From Gemmatimonadaceae bacterium (GTDB lineage: Bacteria > Gemmatimonadota > Gemmatimonadetes > Gemmatimonadales > Gemmatimonadaceae): a stretch of DNA of 64,000 nt. Both the position numbers and the translations under genes were made by a program. Shown here piece after piece: positions 27,810-35,960 of this stretch. The DNA lies in NCBI GenBank assembly GCA_016742275.1, contig JACVCD010000007.1, positions 1-64,000 of the forward strand. Direction: 5' to 3'. The stretch's first letter is position 1. The number at the start of each line of letters is the position of its first letter. The notes under the pieces were generated by a model. That model searched no databases. It worked only from the letters and a program-made list of their open reading frames with translations, and had not been told where the DNA came from.

Positions 27810-27869
27810 GATTCAAAGGAATAGCACCTTCCTGTTCCGCACGCGAATCTCGGATGCTACCCTGCTCAC

Positions 27870-28394
27870 ATGCGATTCCTTGGCTGGCTGTTCTGGGCAA
27901 CACTATCCCCCATTCTCCTGCTGCAATTGCGGGGGATCGGCGGCCCACTCGAGATCCCGGGCGTCGAGTGGGGGATCGTCAGCTACGAACTGGCGTTCAC
28001 CGCCGAACGGGCGCGTGAGATTCTCACACTCTGGCAGACGGCTGGTGTAACCGAGAGTGCGCGAGTCAGCCTCGGCGTCGACGGAGCGTTCCTGGTCGCC
28101 TATCCCATGCTGTTCTTCACCAGCATTCGTCTGCTTCGCGATTACATCATGCTCAAGACCGATCCACTCGGCGCTATCGCCCGCGTGCTGTCGTGGAGCA
28201 TGCTGGCTTGCATCCCGCTTGATGCCCTCGAGAATGTCCTGCTCTGGCGCATGATCGCGACCGGACCGACTGCGGCCGGGGCCCTGCTTGCCGGATTGGC
28301 CGCAAGCATCAAGTTCCTGTTGGTGCTATTGGGGATTGCGTGGTGTCTGGCCGTGATCGGTCGACGCCTGACGACTCGAACCCCGGCGCACTAA
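27870..28394 (+). CDS. Hypothetical membrane protein
   Basis: Protein of 174 residues with four predicted transmembrane segments (FLGWLFWATLSPILLLQL; FLVAYPMLFFTSIRLL; VLSWSMLACIPLDALENVLLW; FLLVLLGIAWCLAVIG). No family recognised. The alternation suggests a small inner-membrane protein without catalytic motifs. It is divergent from DUF4126 and 55 bp upstream of a DUF6524 gene in the same direction, so the two may be co-expressed. Confidence 0.75.
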   Translation: MRFLGWLFWATLSPILLLQLRGIGGPLEIPGVEWGIVSYELAFTAERAREILTLWQTAGVTESARVSLGVDGAFLVAYPMLFFTSIRLLRDYIMLKTDPLGAIARVLSWSMLACIPLDALENVLLWRMIATGPTAAGALLAGLAASIKFLLVLLGIAWCLAVIGRRLTTRTPAH

Positions 28395-28449
28395 GCACGC
28401 AGCTGCGCACCCACACGGCGTTTCTCCCGACACCCCTCATCGTACTTCC

Positions 28450-28881
28450 ATGGCTACTGGCCCCAGCTTCGGCGGCATTGCAGCTCGCGCATTTGCCGCA
28501 CTCGTGCTCGTATTTGCCACGTACAATCCCGAGGGGGTGTCCTTCTATCATTGGGCGATCGCACCGATGCGCACCGGTGTGGCCACTTCGGGCCCCACGT
28601 CGCTCAAGTTTCTCGCCGGTCTCGCACTGCTCGGCGGATGGGCTGTGTTCCTCAACGCCACACGACGTTCCATCGGCCTTGGCGGTGCGCTGCTCGTACT
28701 GGCCATCTCCGGTGGATTGGTGTGGCTGTTGATCGACGTCGGCATTGTGAGCGCGAGTTCGTCACGCGGTATCACGCACGTCGTTCTCATCTGCACAGCG
28801 CTGCTGCTGGCCGTCGGCATGAACTGGTCTCACCTGTCGCGCCGATTGAGCGGTCAGGTGGATATGGACGCTACCGACTAA
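28450..28881 (+). CDS. DUF6524 family membrane protein
   Basis: Integral membrane protein of 143 residues with four hydrophobic segments. The N-terminal FAALVLVFATYNPEGVSFYHW is the family signature; FLAGLALLGGWAVFLNATRRSIG, LLVLAISGGLVWLLIDVGIV and ITHVVLICTALLLAVGMNWSHL follow. Function unknown. It is convergent with the TIGR02999-type sigma gene 19 bp away. Confidence 0.82.
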   Translation: MATGPSFGGIAARAFAALVLVFATYNPEGVSFYHWAIAPMRTGVATSGPTSLKFLAGLALLGGWAVFLNATRRSIGLGGALLVLAISGGLVWLLIDVGIVSASSSRGITHVVLICTALLLAVGMNWSHLSRRLSGQVDMDATD

Positions 28882-28900
28882 AACCCTCTGAATCCCGTCG

Positions 28901-29476
28901 TCAGGACGCGTGCAAATCCAGCGCGCGATGCAGGAACGCCTTCGCAAACGTCCAGTCACGCTTCACGGTAGCCGGCGAGATACTCAGTACCTCTGCTGTC
29001 TCGTCGATATCGAGACCACTGAAGTAGCGGAGTTCAACCACGCGTGCCTGTCGCGGCAGCGCCACTGCGAGCTTTTCCAGAGCGTCGTCGAGTGCGATCA
29101 GATCAACGGACTGATCGCTTCCACCGGATACGGATTCGTCCAACGTAACACGCGTGCCGCCTTCTCGTTTTGCGGCACGCACGCGTCGGGCATGATCCAC
29201 AAGAATCCGGCGCATGGCCTGCGCAGCAATGCCGTAGAAGTGCGCCCGATTCTGCCAGGACACCTGATGCTGCCCCATGAGACGCAGATACGCGTCGTGC
29301 ACCAGCACCGTGGGTTGCAGCGTGTGATCATCCCGTTCCCCGCGCATGAAGTGCACGGCCAGCGCATGCAGTTCCGCGTAGACCAGCGGAACGAGCGCTT
29401 CCGCAGCACCCTCCTTTCCCGATTGCAGCTCCGCCAGCAGGCGGGTGACATCGTGGGATGGATCCGGCGAACTCAC
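28901..29476 (-). CDS. TIGR02999-type ECF-like sigma factor
   Basis: Sigma-70 family factor of about 191 residues. Region 2 is EALVPLVYAELHALAVHFMRGERDDHTLQPTVLVHDAYLRL with the typical WQNRAHFYGIAAQAMRRILVDHARRV. Region 4 is ARVVELRYFSGLDIDETAEVLSISPATVKRDWTFAKAFLHRAL. These are the hallmarks of the TIGR02999 group, widespread in Planctomycetes, Acidobacteria and Gemmatimonadota and often linked to kinases. I take GTG 29476; the frame is open far upstream to 30160, but that part lies over the nuclease gene and is not conserved sigma sequence. No anti-sigma gene or kinase is adjacent. Confidence 0.88.
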   Translation of the reverse strand: MSSPDPSHDVTRLLAELQSGKEGAAEALVPLVYAELHALAVHFMRGERDDHTLQPTVLVHDAYLRLMGQHQVSWQNRAHFYGIAAQAMRRILVDHARRVRAAKREGGTRVTLDESVSGGSDQSVDLIALDDALEKLAVALPRQARVVELRYFSGLDIDETAEVLSISPATVKRDWTFAKAFLHRALDLHAS

Positions 29477-29590
29477 GAGGGATCGGATGAGGAGGGAGGG
29501 GACGGTCGGTGCAGCACAGACAGATGACGGAATACTAATGTCCGACGGAAAACCGTTCACGTCTTCCGTCCCAGTTGTGTAGTTTGCGCC

Positions 29591-30766
29591 ATGGCCGAGC
29601 CCACGGTCCGCCTCCATGTGCGCCCCCCGCAGACCACACCGGCGCATCGCAAGCAGCTGCGCACTCTGGTGCGCGAAGGCGTCGAAAATCGCCCCGGCGT
29701 GTATCGCATGATCGGCCCCACGGGCACCGTGATCTATGTGGGCCAGTCGCGCGTGCTGCGCACCCGTCTGCTGTCCTACTTTCGGGCCAAGGGCCGACGA
29801 AACAAGGCCGCCCGCATTCTGCGCCATGCCTTCCACATCGAGTGGGAGTACACAAATACGGAATTCGGTGCCCTCCTGCGGGAATTGCGGCTTATCAAGC
29901 AGCATCGCCCGCACTTCAACAGCATGATGGTCGCCGACGACTGGCCACGTGCCTACGTGGCAATCACCGGCGGCCCCGTTCCCGGAGTGCGGGTGGTCCC
30001 CCGCTCCGACGATCCGCAGGCCACCGCGCTGTTCGGTCCCTTCCGACGCGTGGCCCAGGTGCGTGAAGCCGTGCGCGCGCTCGCCGAAGCCACCGGATTG
30101 CGCGACTGTCTTATAGACGACGTTCCACCTGCGAGAACGCCCGCCCGTCCTCGTACACAACCTCGCGCGTTGCCTCTGTGGTTCGCCTCCGAATCGCCGG
30201 AACGCGCCGGTAGTCGCTCACGGGCGCCTGGATGCCTGCGCCATGATCTCGGCACCTGCGCCGGTCCGTGTGTGGGAGCGGGTGATGCCACGGCTTATCG
30301 CGATATGGCTCGCACCCTGCGCGAGTTTCTTGAAGGACGAAGTGACGCACCTGTGCGTACACTCGAAGGGGCCATGCAAGCGGCCTCCGACGCTCTGGCC
30401 TTTGAACAGGCTCGGGTCCTGCGGGATCGGCTCGCTCTCGTGGCTTGGCTGCACGAGCGTGTGCAGCACTTTCATGCGAATGTCGACCGTCTGACATTTG
30501 CGTATCAGGCGACGGGCCCGGGCGACACCGAATGGGTCTATCTCGTCAGACGCGGGACCGTGCGGGCGGAAGTCCGTGCTCCACGCACCGCACAACAACA
30601 GCAATCGCTCGAAGAGCTGCAGCAACGCATCTTCGAAGGTCCGGATCCGCAGGGAGCTGACATTCCCACGCACGATCTTGACGAGTTCTACCTGGTGGCT
30701 AGCTGGTTTCGGCGTCGGCCACTCGAAAAAAAGCGCACTCGTGCGCCATTCACATCCAGGAGTTGA
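29591..30766 (+). CDS. GIY-YIG nuclease, UvrC N-terminal-half (Cho-like)
   Basis: Protein of 391 residues matching the N-terminal half of UvrC. The GIY-YIG domain covers about 33-110 (RPGVYRMIGPTGTVIYVGQSRVLRTRLLSYF, NTEFGALLRELRLIKQHRPHFN). A four-Cys set follows, Cys173, Cys215, Cys223 and Cys227 (CLRHDLGTCAGPC), as in the UvrC cluster, with an unusual ~40-residue Arg/Pro-rich insertion between the first two. A UvrB-interaction-like helix is at about 255-285 (GAMQAASDALAFEQARVLRDRLALV). The C-terminal endonuclease and HhH domains of UvrC are missing. E. coli Cho has the same limited layout and makes the 3' incision at bulky lesions; a similar role is likely. It precedes a two-component pair by 3 bp. 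Confidence 0.85.
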   Translation: MAEPTVRLHVRPPQTTPAHRKQLRTLVREGVENRPGVYRMIGPTGTVIYVGQSRVLRTRLLSYFRAKGRRNKAARILRHAFHIEWEYTNTEFGALLRELRLIKQHRPHFNSMMVADDWPRAYVAITGGPVPGVRVVPRSDDPQATALFGPFRRVAQVREAVRALAEATGLRDCLIDDVPPARTPARPRTQPRALPLWFASESPERAGSRSRAPGCLRHDLGTCAGPCVGAGDATAYRDMARTLREFLEGRSDAPVRTLEGAMQAASDALAFEQARVLRDRLALVAWLHERVQHFHANVDRLTFAYQATGPGDTEWVYLVRRGTVRAEVRAPRTAQQQQSLEELQQRIFEGPDPQGADIPTHDLDEFYLVASWFRRRPLEKKRTRAPFTSRS

Positions 30767-30769
30767 GCC

Positions 30770-31450
30770 GTGCGCCTGCTCGTCGTGGAAGACGATCCGA
30801 ATCTCTCCCGCCTCATCACCCGAGGCCTTCGCGAAGAGTCGTACGCGGTGGATCAATGCGAGTCCGGTGATCAGGCCATCTCGCAGGCTGCCATCAATAG
30901 CTACGACGCCATCGTGCTCGACGTGATGCTGCCCGGTGCCGATGGCTTCGAGGTTGTGCGCACATTGCGTTCACGCAGCATTCGCACACCGGTCCTGATG
31001 CTGACCGCGCGCGATGCCGTTGTCGATCGCATCACCGGTCTCGACAGCGGCGCCGACGACTATCTCGTCAAGCCATTCGATTTCGGCGAACTGCTGGCGC
31101 GTTTGCGTGCACTCCTGCGTCGCCCCGACGCGTTGCAACCCATGCGCGTCGAAGTCGCGGACCTCATCATCGACATGCAGGCACACACTGCGCATCGCGC
31201 TGGCGTGCCCATCTCGCTCACGGCCAAGGAATACGCGCTGCTCGAACTGTTTGCACGCAATGTCGACCGAGTACTGTCACGTACAGCCATCGTCGCGCAT
31301 GTCTGGGACGACAATCACGATCCGTTCACCAACGCTGTCGAAGTCTACGTGAACCGGCTGCGTTCCAAGATTGATCGCGCTCCATGGTCACCACTCATTC
31401 ACACCCGACGCGGACTGGGCTACCTGCTCTCGGCCACACCACCGGCCTGA
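30770..31450 (+). CDS. OmpR/PhoB-family response regulator
   Basis: DNA-binding response regulator of 226 residues. The receiver domain (about 1-115) has VVEDD, the phospho-acceptor Asp51 (DAIVLDVMLPGADGFE), the conserved Thr/Lys region (MLTARD, LVKPFDFGELLARLRALLRR). The winged-helix domain (about 130-222) has ISLTAKEYALLELFARNVDRVLSRTAIVAHVWDD and VEVYVNRLRSKID. GTG start at 30770 is 3 bp after the nuclease stop. The sensor kinase follows 4 bp downstream, so all three are probably one transcript. The stimulus is unknown. Confidence 0.94.
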   Translation: MRLLVVEDDPNLSRLITRGLREESYAVDQCESGDQAISQAAINSYDAIVLDVMLPGADGFEVVRTLRSRSIRTPVLMLTARDAVVDRITGLDSGADDYLVKPFDFGELLARLRALLRRPDALQPMRVEVADLIIDMQAHTAHRAGVPISLTAKEYALLELFARNVDRVLSRTAIVAHVWDDNHDPFTNAVEVYVNRLRSKIDRAPWSPLIHTRRGLGYLLSATPPA

Positions 31451-31454
31451 GTTC

Positions 31455-33020
31455 ATGCGCACGTCCATTCTGTTTCGGCTGACCCTGTGGAATGCCAGCG
31501 TGCTCGCATGCATGCTGGTCCTGTTTGCCGCCGCCGGATGGATCACGCTTGATCGCGCCGTCGCCCAGCGCACAGCATCCACCGTGCGCGAGTCGGCACG
31601 GGCCGTGGCCGGCGCCATCCTGGCGGAACGACGCGCAGCCGCCGCGCGCGGTGAAGTGGAAGAAGAGCGTGGCGCATACGAAAAGGCTGTGCTTCGCGAA
31701 TTGCGGGTTGGTGATCTCGACATCTTCATCACCGACGACGCCGTGCAACTCATGGCGGTCAAGCAACCGCGTGTTGCCGACGACCTGACACCAGAGCCGC
31801 GGGAAGCCGATCAGCGCTCCGACGAGCGGCCGATTGAAATTCCCATGGCGGTGCGTGCCGAAATGAACCACGTGCGCCAGGAACGACTTGATGGCACACT
31901 GTCGGATTCTGCAGTAGCCGTACGGCGGGTCGTGCAAAGCGATTCGTCGTTCCGCGTTGCCATGTTGCGTGTCGAGCCAGACGCCGACGATCACGACGAG
32001 CCGCCGCTGCTCATTACGGTCGTCATGTCGGAAGCCGAAGATCGCGCATTGTTGCGCCAGGTGCGCACCACCCTGTTCTTTGCCATTCCGCTCGCGTTGC
32101 TCGTTTCCATCGCGGTGGGATTCCTGCTCGCGCGACGCAGTCTTGAGCCGCTCGAAGCCATCAACGCCCGTACGGCCACGATTTCAGCAGCAAATCTCGA
32201 CGAGCGATTGCCGGTCGTGAATCCACACGACGAACTCGGACGCCTGGCGCAGATCATCAACGGGCTGCTCGAGCGGGTGGATTCGGCATTCCGCACACAG
32301 CGACAGTTTGTCGCCGACGCATCACACGAACTGCGCACCCCGCTCGCCATCATCCGCGGTGAGGCCGATGTCACATTGCGCCGCCCGCAGCGGCCGGAAG
32401 ACGAGTACCGCGAAGCCATGACCGTGGTGCATGCGGAATCGCTGCGTCTTTCGCGTATCGTGGATGATCTCTTTCTGCTGGCCCGCACGGACGCAGGTGG
32501 TGCACTCACCGCTCCACTGCCCATCGACCCACAAGGGCTGGTTACCAGTGTGCTGCGGAGCGTCCGCACACTGGCCGACGAACGTCACGTCACGTTGCAG
32601 GCCTCACTTGAGGCATTGGACGGTGATTGCGATATCCGTGGTGAGGAATCGCTGCTGCGACGTCTGCTGCTCAATCTGCTCGACAACGCACTCAAGCACG
32701 CACCACGCGGCAGCACCATTCACGTCGCGGCACGCACCATCGTCGATACGGATGAACGGTTCATTGGCATCCGGGTGCAGGACGAAGGACCAGGCATCGC
32801 ACCCGATCTGCGCGCGCGCGTTTTTGAACGCTTCGTGCACGGTGTTGCCAGCGACATGCGATCAGCCACCAGCACACCTCCCGGTGCCGGTCTGGGTTTG
32901 GCCATCGCGCAGGCCATCGCCCATGCCCATGGGGGTCGCATCGAACTGCTCGAGGTCCCCATTGGCACGGCGTTCGAAGTTCAGCTTCCCACTGTGGCCG
33001 CCGTCGCGGAACACGCGTAG
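31455..33020 (+). CDS. Membrane sensor histidine kinase
   Basis: Sensor of 521 residues. TM1 is at about 13-31 (NASVLACMLVLFAAAGWI) and TM2 at about 206-226 (LFFAIPLALLVSIAVGFLL), enclosing a ~170-residue periplasmic domain rich in charged residues with no known fold. HAMP follows (RRSLEPLEAINARTATISAANL). The HisKA site is His291 (DASHELRTPLAIIRGE). The catalytic domain has N box LLNLLDNALKHAPRG, G1 VQDEGPGI and G2 GAGLGLAIAQAI. It is the partner of the upstream regulator, with stop and start 4 bp apart. A terminator hairpin follows the stop. Confidence 0.94.
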   Translation: MRTSILFRLTLWNASVLACMLVLFAAAGWITLDRAVAQRTASTVRESARAVAGAILAERRAAAARGEVEEERGAYEKAVLRELRVGDLDIFITDDAVQLMAVKQPRVADDLTPEPREADQRSDERPIEIPMAVRAEMNHVRQERLDGTLSDSAVAVRRVVQSDSSFRVAMLRVEPDADDHDEPPLLITVVMSEAEDRALLRQVRTTLFFAIPLALLVSIAVGFLLARRSLEPLEAINARTATISAANLDERLPVVNPHDELGRLAQIINGLLERVDSAFRTQRQFVADASHELRTPLAIIRGEADVTLRRPQRPEDEYREAMTVVHAESLRLSRIVDDLFLLARTDAGGALTAPLPIDPQGLVTSVLRSVRTLADERHVTLQASLEALDGDCDIRGEESLLRRLLLNLLDNALKHAPRGSTIHVAARTIVDTDERFIGIRVQDEGPGIAPDLRARVFERFVHGVASDMRSATSTPPGAGLGLAIAQAIAHAHGGRIELLEVPIGTAFEVQLPTVAAVAEHA

Positions 33021-33032
33021 CAAGTCGATTCC

Positions 33033-33062
33033 ACGAGGACGTGGCCCATCACACGTCCTCGT
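33033..33062. terminator. Terminator hairpin between the kinase and chorismate mutase genes
   Basis: ACGAGGACGTG (33033-33043) pairs perfectly with CACGTCCTCGT (33052-33062) around an 8-nt loop between two convergent genes. The right arm encodes the last codons of the chorismate mutase. No T-run follows. Confidence 0.6.
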
Positions 33063-33384
33063 CACGCTCGACGTCTTTTTGTACTCGCCGCGAAGCGGCC
33101 AGTAGTCGCCAGTAGAGCGCGCGAACTTCGTCTTCCGGTAGCCCCAGCACCCGCGCGCGCCGTGAGGCGCGCGACACGAGAGCCGCTTCCCGCGCCGGAT
33201 CCAGCACAGGCTGGCCGGCGCGTTGCTTCTCCTGCTGGATGGCCTGCGCCAACGCAAATCGTCGCGCCAACGCCGCCAGAATCTGATCATCGACGAGCTC
33301 AATCGCAGCTCTGAGCGAGCCGAGTGATTCGGTGGGTGCAAGACCCAATGAATCACTCGCATGAGTACTCGCCTGGATGCTCAT
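33049..33384 (-). CDS. Chorismate mutase (AroQ type)
   Basis: Small all-helical enzyme of 111 residues that converts chorismate to prephenate, the first step toward Phe and Tyr. The helical AroQ core is [32 protein letters not shown], then [44 protein letters not shown]; Arg/Lys and Glu residues of the active site are in place. It starts at 33384, overlapping the end of the DAHP synthase gene by 4 bp (ATGA), so it is translated with that enzyme. In several bacteria AroQ mutases bind DAHP synthase and are activated by it; coupled translation fits that. It is under the same leader control. Confidence 0.9.
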   Translation of the reverse strand: MSIQASTHASDSLGLAPTESLGSLRAAIELVDDQILAALARRFALAQAIQQEKQRAGQPVLDPAREAALVSRASRRARVLGLPEDEVRALYWRLLAASRRVQKDVERDEDV

Positions 33385-34439
33385 GCTGTCGCTCGCGCCG
33401 TCGCGTTGCTACGCCACTCGCAGGTACGGCCCACGGCCTCGGCAACCGCACGCACCTGCGGCATCATCGCGGCAAACGCCGAGAATTCGAGACTTTGCTC
33501 ACCGTCGCTCATGGCGTTCTTGGGATCGGGATGCACTTCCACGATCAATCCATCGGCGCCTGCCGCCACGGCGGCCAGAGCCAGCGGTGTGACCAGATGC
33601 GCGCGGCCGCCGGCATGACTCGGATCAACCAGCACCGGCAAATGCGTTTCACGCTTGAGCACGGGAATCGCTGCCACGTCCATCGTGTTGCGTGTGGCCG
33701 TTTCATACGTACGAATGCCGCGCTCGCAGAGCATCACATCACCATTGCCCTGCGCCAGAACGTACTCGGCCGCCATCAGCAATTCGGTAATGGTGCCGGA
33801 CAGTCCACGCTTGAGCAGCACCGGGCGCTGCACTTTGCCGACTTCGCTGAGCAGCGAGAAGTTCTGCATGTTGCGAGCGCCGATCTGCAACACATCGGCG
33901 TAGCGTGCCACAAGCTCCACCTGACGCGGGTCCATCACTTCGGTGACAATCGGCATTCCCGTCGTAGCGCGCGCTTCTGCAAGCAATTCAAGACCGGCCT
34001 CGCCCATTCCCTGAAACGCGTACGGACTCGAACGTGGCTTGAAGGCGCCACCGCGCAGCACTCGTGCACCGGCCGCATGAACCGCTCGCGCCGTATCGAG
34101 CAGCATGTCGCGTCCTTCCACACTGCACGGACCGGCCATGACCACCACATTGCGTCCACCAATCGTGGTGTCCGACGTATCACCCAGGCGAATGGCGGTG
34201 TTGGCTACCGAAAACTCACGCGATGCCAATTTGTACGGCTTGAGTACGGGAATCACGCGCTCCACGCCTTCAAGCTGCGTCAGTCCGTGTTCACTGAGGC
34301 GTCCTTCCTCGCCGATACATCCGACGATGGTACGCTGTTCACCGCGCGAGACATGGGTGCGCAGTCCGGCACTCTCGACGTGTTCGATGATGCGGTCGAG
34401 GGCATCGGGCGTGATACCGGCGGTGGTGACGATGATCAT
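33381..34439 (-). CDS. aroF: 3-Deoxy-7-phosphoheptulonate (DAHP) synthase, type I beta
   Basis: First enzyme of the shikimate pathway: condenses PEP and erythrose-4-phosphate. An N-terminal ferredoxin-like regulatory domain (about 1-68, [30 protein letters not shown]) is followed by the TIM-barrel core with AGPCSVE (Cys105, metal ligand), [35 protein letters not shown] and LVDPSHAGG. The N-terminal domain mediates Phe/Tyr feedback in relatives. GAGG lies five bases before the ATG and is itself base-paired in a predicted stem. A 28-codon aromatic leader peptide lies 126 bp upstream. Confidence 0.95.
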   Translation of the reverse strand: MIIVTTAGITPDALDRIIEHVESAGLRTHVSRGEQRTIVGCIGEEGRLSEHGLTQLEGVERVIPVLKPYKLASREFSVANTAIRLGDTSDTTIGGRNVVVMAGPCSVEGRDMLLDTARAVHAAGARVLRGGAFKPRSSPYAFQGMGEAGLELLAEARATTGMPIVTEVMDPRQVELVARYADVLQIGARNMQNFSLLSEVGKVQRPVLLKRGLSGTITELLMAAEYVLAQGNGDVMLCERGIRTYETATRNTMDVAAIPVLKRETHLPVLVDPSHAGGRAHLVTPLALAAVAAGADGLIVEVHPDPKNAMSDGEQSLEFSAFAAMMPQVRAVAEAVGRTCEWRSNATARATA

Positions 34440-34444
34440 GCATT

Positions 34445-34486
34445 CCTCGTGGTGTTGCCTGAAATCAGGCGGTGGTGTTCACGAGG
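34445..34486 (-). promoter_or_regulatory. Stem that would cover the aroF ribosome-binding site
   Basis: On the minus strand CCTCGTG (34486-34480) can pair perfectly with CACGAGG (34451-34445), whose GAGG is the aroF Shine-Dalgarno. Inside lies a second stem, GCCTG/CAGGC (GCCTGATTTCAGGC, 34470-34457). Formation would hide the start site. Confidence 0.5.
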
Positions 34487-34515
34487 GTCCGGCGCTCACA
34501 AGCCTCGAAACGACC

Positions 34516-34597
34516 GAGGCCCGTGCAGTGCACGGGCCTCTCGGTGTCGCGGCGGTGGTGATGACTCAGCGCACGCCAAACAAGCCGGGGCCCATGC
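34516..34597 (-). promoter_or_regulatory. Attenuator arms upstream of aroF (2:3 and 3:4 pairings)
   Basis: Arms 3 and 4 form GAGGCCCGTGCA / TGCACGGGCCTC (34540-34516), a perfect 12-bp inverted repeat. Arm 2, GCATGGGCC (34597-34589, leader codons 19-22), can instead pair with GGCCCGTGC (34538-34530) of arm 3 with one G-U pair. The two pairings exclude each other, as in classical trp/phe attenuators. The T-run after arm 4 is weak (GGTCGTTTC). Confidence 0.6.
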
Positions 34598-34652
34598 GGG
34601 TCGGCGTAAAATACCAGTAGCGGCTGTAAAAACTGGTGGCGTGATGCGTCAT
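34566..34652 (-). CDS. Aromatic-amino-acid leader peptide of the aroF operon
   Basis: Short frame of 28 codons ending in TGA, 126 bp upstream of aroF on the same strand. Residues 8-15 are FYSRYWYF, six aromatic residues in eight, with Phe, Tyr and Trp all present; Phe25 is a seventh. AGGA lies eight bases before the ATG. A ribosome stalled at codons 8-15 for lack of charged tRNA would leave arm 2 (codons 19-22) free to pair with arm 3; a ribosome that reaches the stop would cover arm 2 and let 3:4 form. This is the classical transcription-attenuation layout, here sensing all three aromatic amino acids. The peptide itself needs no function. Confidence 0.72.
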   Translation of the reverse strand: MTHHATSFYSRYWYFTPTRMGPGLFGVR

Positions 34653-34700
34653 GCCTGAATTCCTACGGCATGCGGGCGTGTCTGTCAATATCTTCCGGAC

Positions 34701-35297
34701 ATGGAACGCACCACGGAACGGACAATCGGGCCCCGCGTGGCCTTCCAGGGTGCCTACGGTGCCTACAGCGAGCTGGCCATCGCACGCCAGTGGCCCGAAG
34801 GGGCAACGTCCCTGCCCTGCACATCGTTTCCCGACGCGCTGCAGGCCGTCGTTACCGGTGACGCCGACTTCGCGGTCATTCCCGTGGAAAACGCAATCGT
34901 CGGTCCAGTGCGTGTGGCACTTGATGCGCTCGCGGCTATTGATGACGCCGTGATCGTGCGCACTGAACTCCGTGTGCCCATTCACCTCTGTCTGCTCGCA
35001 CCGGCTGGTGCATCACTCGCCGAATTGCGTGAGGTCCGAAGTCATGCTGTCGCGCTCGCTCAATGTCGCATTTTCTTTGCGCGGCATCCCTGGCTCATCT
35101 CCACGCCACACGAAGACACTGCTGGCGCTGCGCGTGATGTCGCTGCGGCACGCAATCGCACGTGGGGCGCGGTAGCCGGAGAAACGGCCGCCGAGCGCTA
35201 TGGACTTGAGATCATTGCCCGCAACATCGAAGATGTGCCGGCAAACTGGACACGATTCCTTGTTGTCAGTCGCGCGGCATCACTGCGGAATTCGTAG
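34701..35297 (+). CDS. pheA: Prephenate dehydratase lacking the ACT domain
   Basis: Converts prephenate to phenylpyruvate in phenylalanine synthesis. The catalytic domain is complete in 198 residues: VAFQGAYGAYSELA (about 13-26), FAVIPVENAIVGPV, and the essential Thr184-Arg185-Phe186 (NWTRFLVVS). The gene stops right there; usual bacterial enzymes continue ~80 residues into an ACT domain that binds Phe for feedback inhibition. So this enzyme is probably not allosterically inhibited. It is divergent from the aroF leader with 48 bp between start codons, so control may be transcriptional. It is convergent with a YceI gene, 6 bp apart. Confidence 0.88.
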   Translation: MERTTERTIGPRVAFQGAYGAYSELAIARQWPEGATSLPCTSFPDALQAVVTGDADFAVIPVENAIVGPVRVALDALAAIDDAVIVRTELRVPIHLCLLAPAGASLAELREVRSHAVALAQCRIFFARHPWLISTPHEDTAGAARDVAAARNRTWGAVAGETAAERYGLEIIARNIEDVPANWTRFLVVSRAASLRNS

Positions 35298-35303
35298 CTG
35301 CGG

Positions 35304-35960
35304 CTACTGTCTGGCCTGAAGCTTCATTGCCTGACGCGTCATCACAAAGTCGTATTCGAGTGTGATAGTGTCAGCCACGCTGTGAAGTATCGGCAGTCTC
35401 GGTTGCCGGATGCCGAACTCTTTGAAGGTGAAGCGCGTGATAGCCTGGCCAGTGAGCTTGTCGCCATTCACGAAGGCTGTCACCACCCACGTCGTGGGTC
35501 GGGTGACGCCTTTCACCGTCAGATCTCCGACTAACCGGAATGTGGTATTGCCCGCATTGGGCAACGGTTGCGACAACTCTTTCACGGCAGTGGCACGAAA
35601 TGTCGTGACGGGAAAGCTGTCGACCATCAGGATATGACTTCGGACAAATTTGTCGCGCCGCATTTCGCTGCTCTTGAGCTTCGATACATCGGCGCTGAAG
35701 CCCGACTCATCGGCTACCACCATGTTCAGCCGGTCAAGCGCAATCGTTCCTGAAATCACCGGTGTTTCGCCAACAGCGTCATTGTCCAGCTCCTTGCCGA
35801 TCAGTCGCTCGCGAACGCGGTAGCGAGCCTTGTTGCCTTCACCTGAGGTGCGATATCGCACGTCGACTTTGTTCTGCGGACCCGGCGCTTGAACAGCCGC
35901 CGCTTCTGACGACGCACCTACAATTCCTGCCAATAGCGCAAGCAACAGCACCTTCAGCAT
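35304..35960 (-). CDS. YceI-family periplasmic protein
   Basis: Exported lipocalin-like protein of 218 residues. From ATG 35960 (GAGG six bases upstream) a signal peptide runs MLKVLLLALLAGIVGASSEAAA. The YceI fold follows with VISGTIALDRLNMV, RRDKFVRSHILMVDSFPVTTFRAT, TFRLVGDLTVKGVTRPTTWVV and GQAITRFTFKEFGIRQP. Family members bind isoprenoid lipids such as polyprenyl pyrophosphate or quinone relatives in the periplasm. No partner cytochrome b561 gene is adjacent. Longer in-frame starts to 36116 lie in the intergenic region and are rejected. Confidence 0.9.
   Translation of the reverse strand: MLKVLLLALLAGIVGASSEAAAVQAPGPQNKVDVRYRTSGEGNKARYRVRERLIGKELDNDAVGETPVISGTIALDRLNMVVADESGFSADVSKLKSSEMRRDKFVRSHILMVDSFPVTTFRATAVKELSQPLPNAGNTTFRLVGDLTVKGVTRPTTWVVTAFVNGDKLTGQAITRFTFKEFGIRQPRLPILHSVADTITLEYDFVMTRQAMKLQARQ

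Noticed and set aside
29477-30160. N-terminal extension of the TIGR02999-type sigma factor
   Set aside because: The extra ~230 codons lie over the nuclease gene and are not sigma-like; family length fits a start near 29476.
34660-34688. TTGACA-17-TAGGAA as promoter of the aroF leader
   Set aside because: The -10 would overlap the leader's Shine-Dalgarno, leaving almost no 5' end; the TTGACA is noted but the pair is not convincing.
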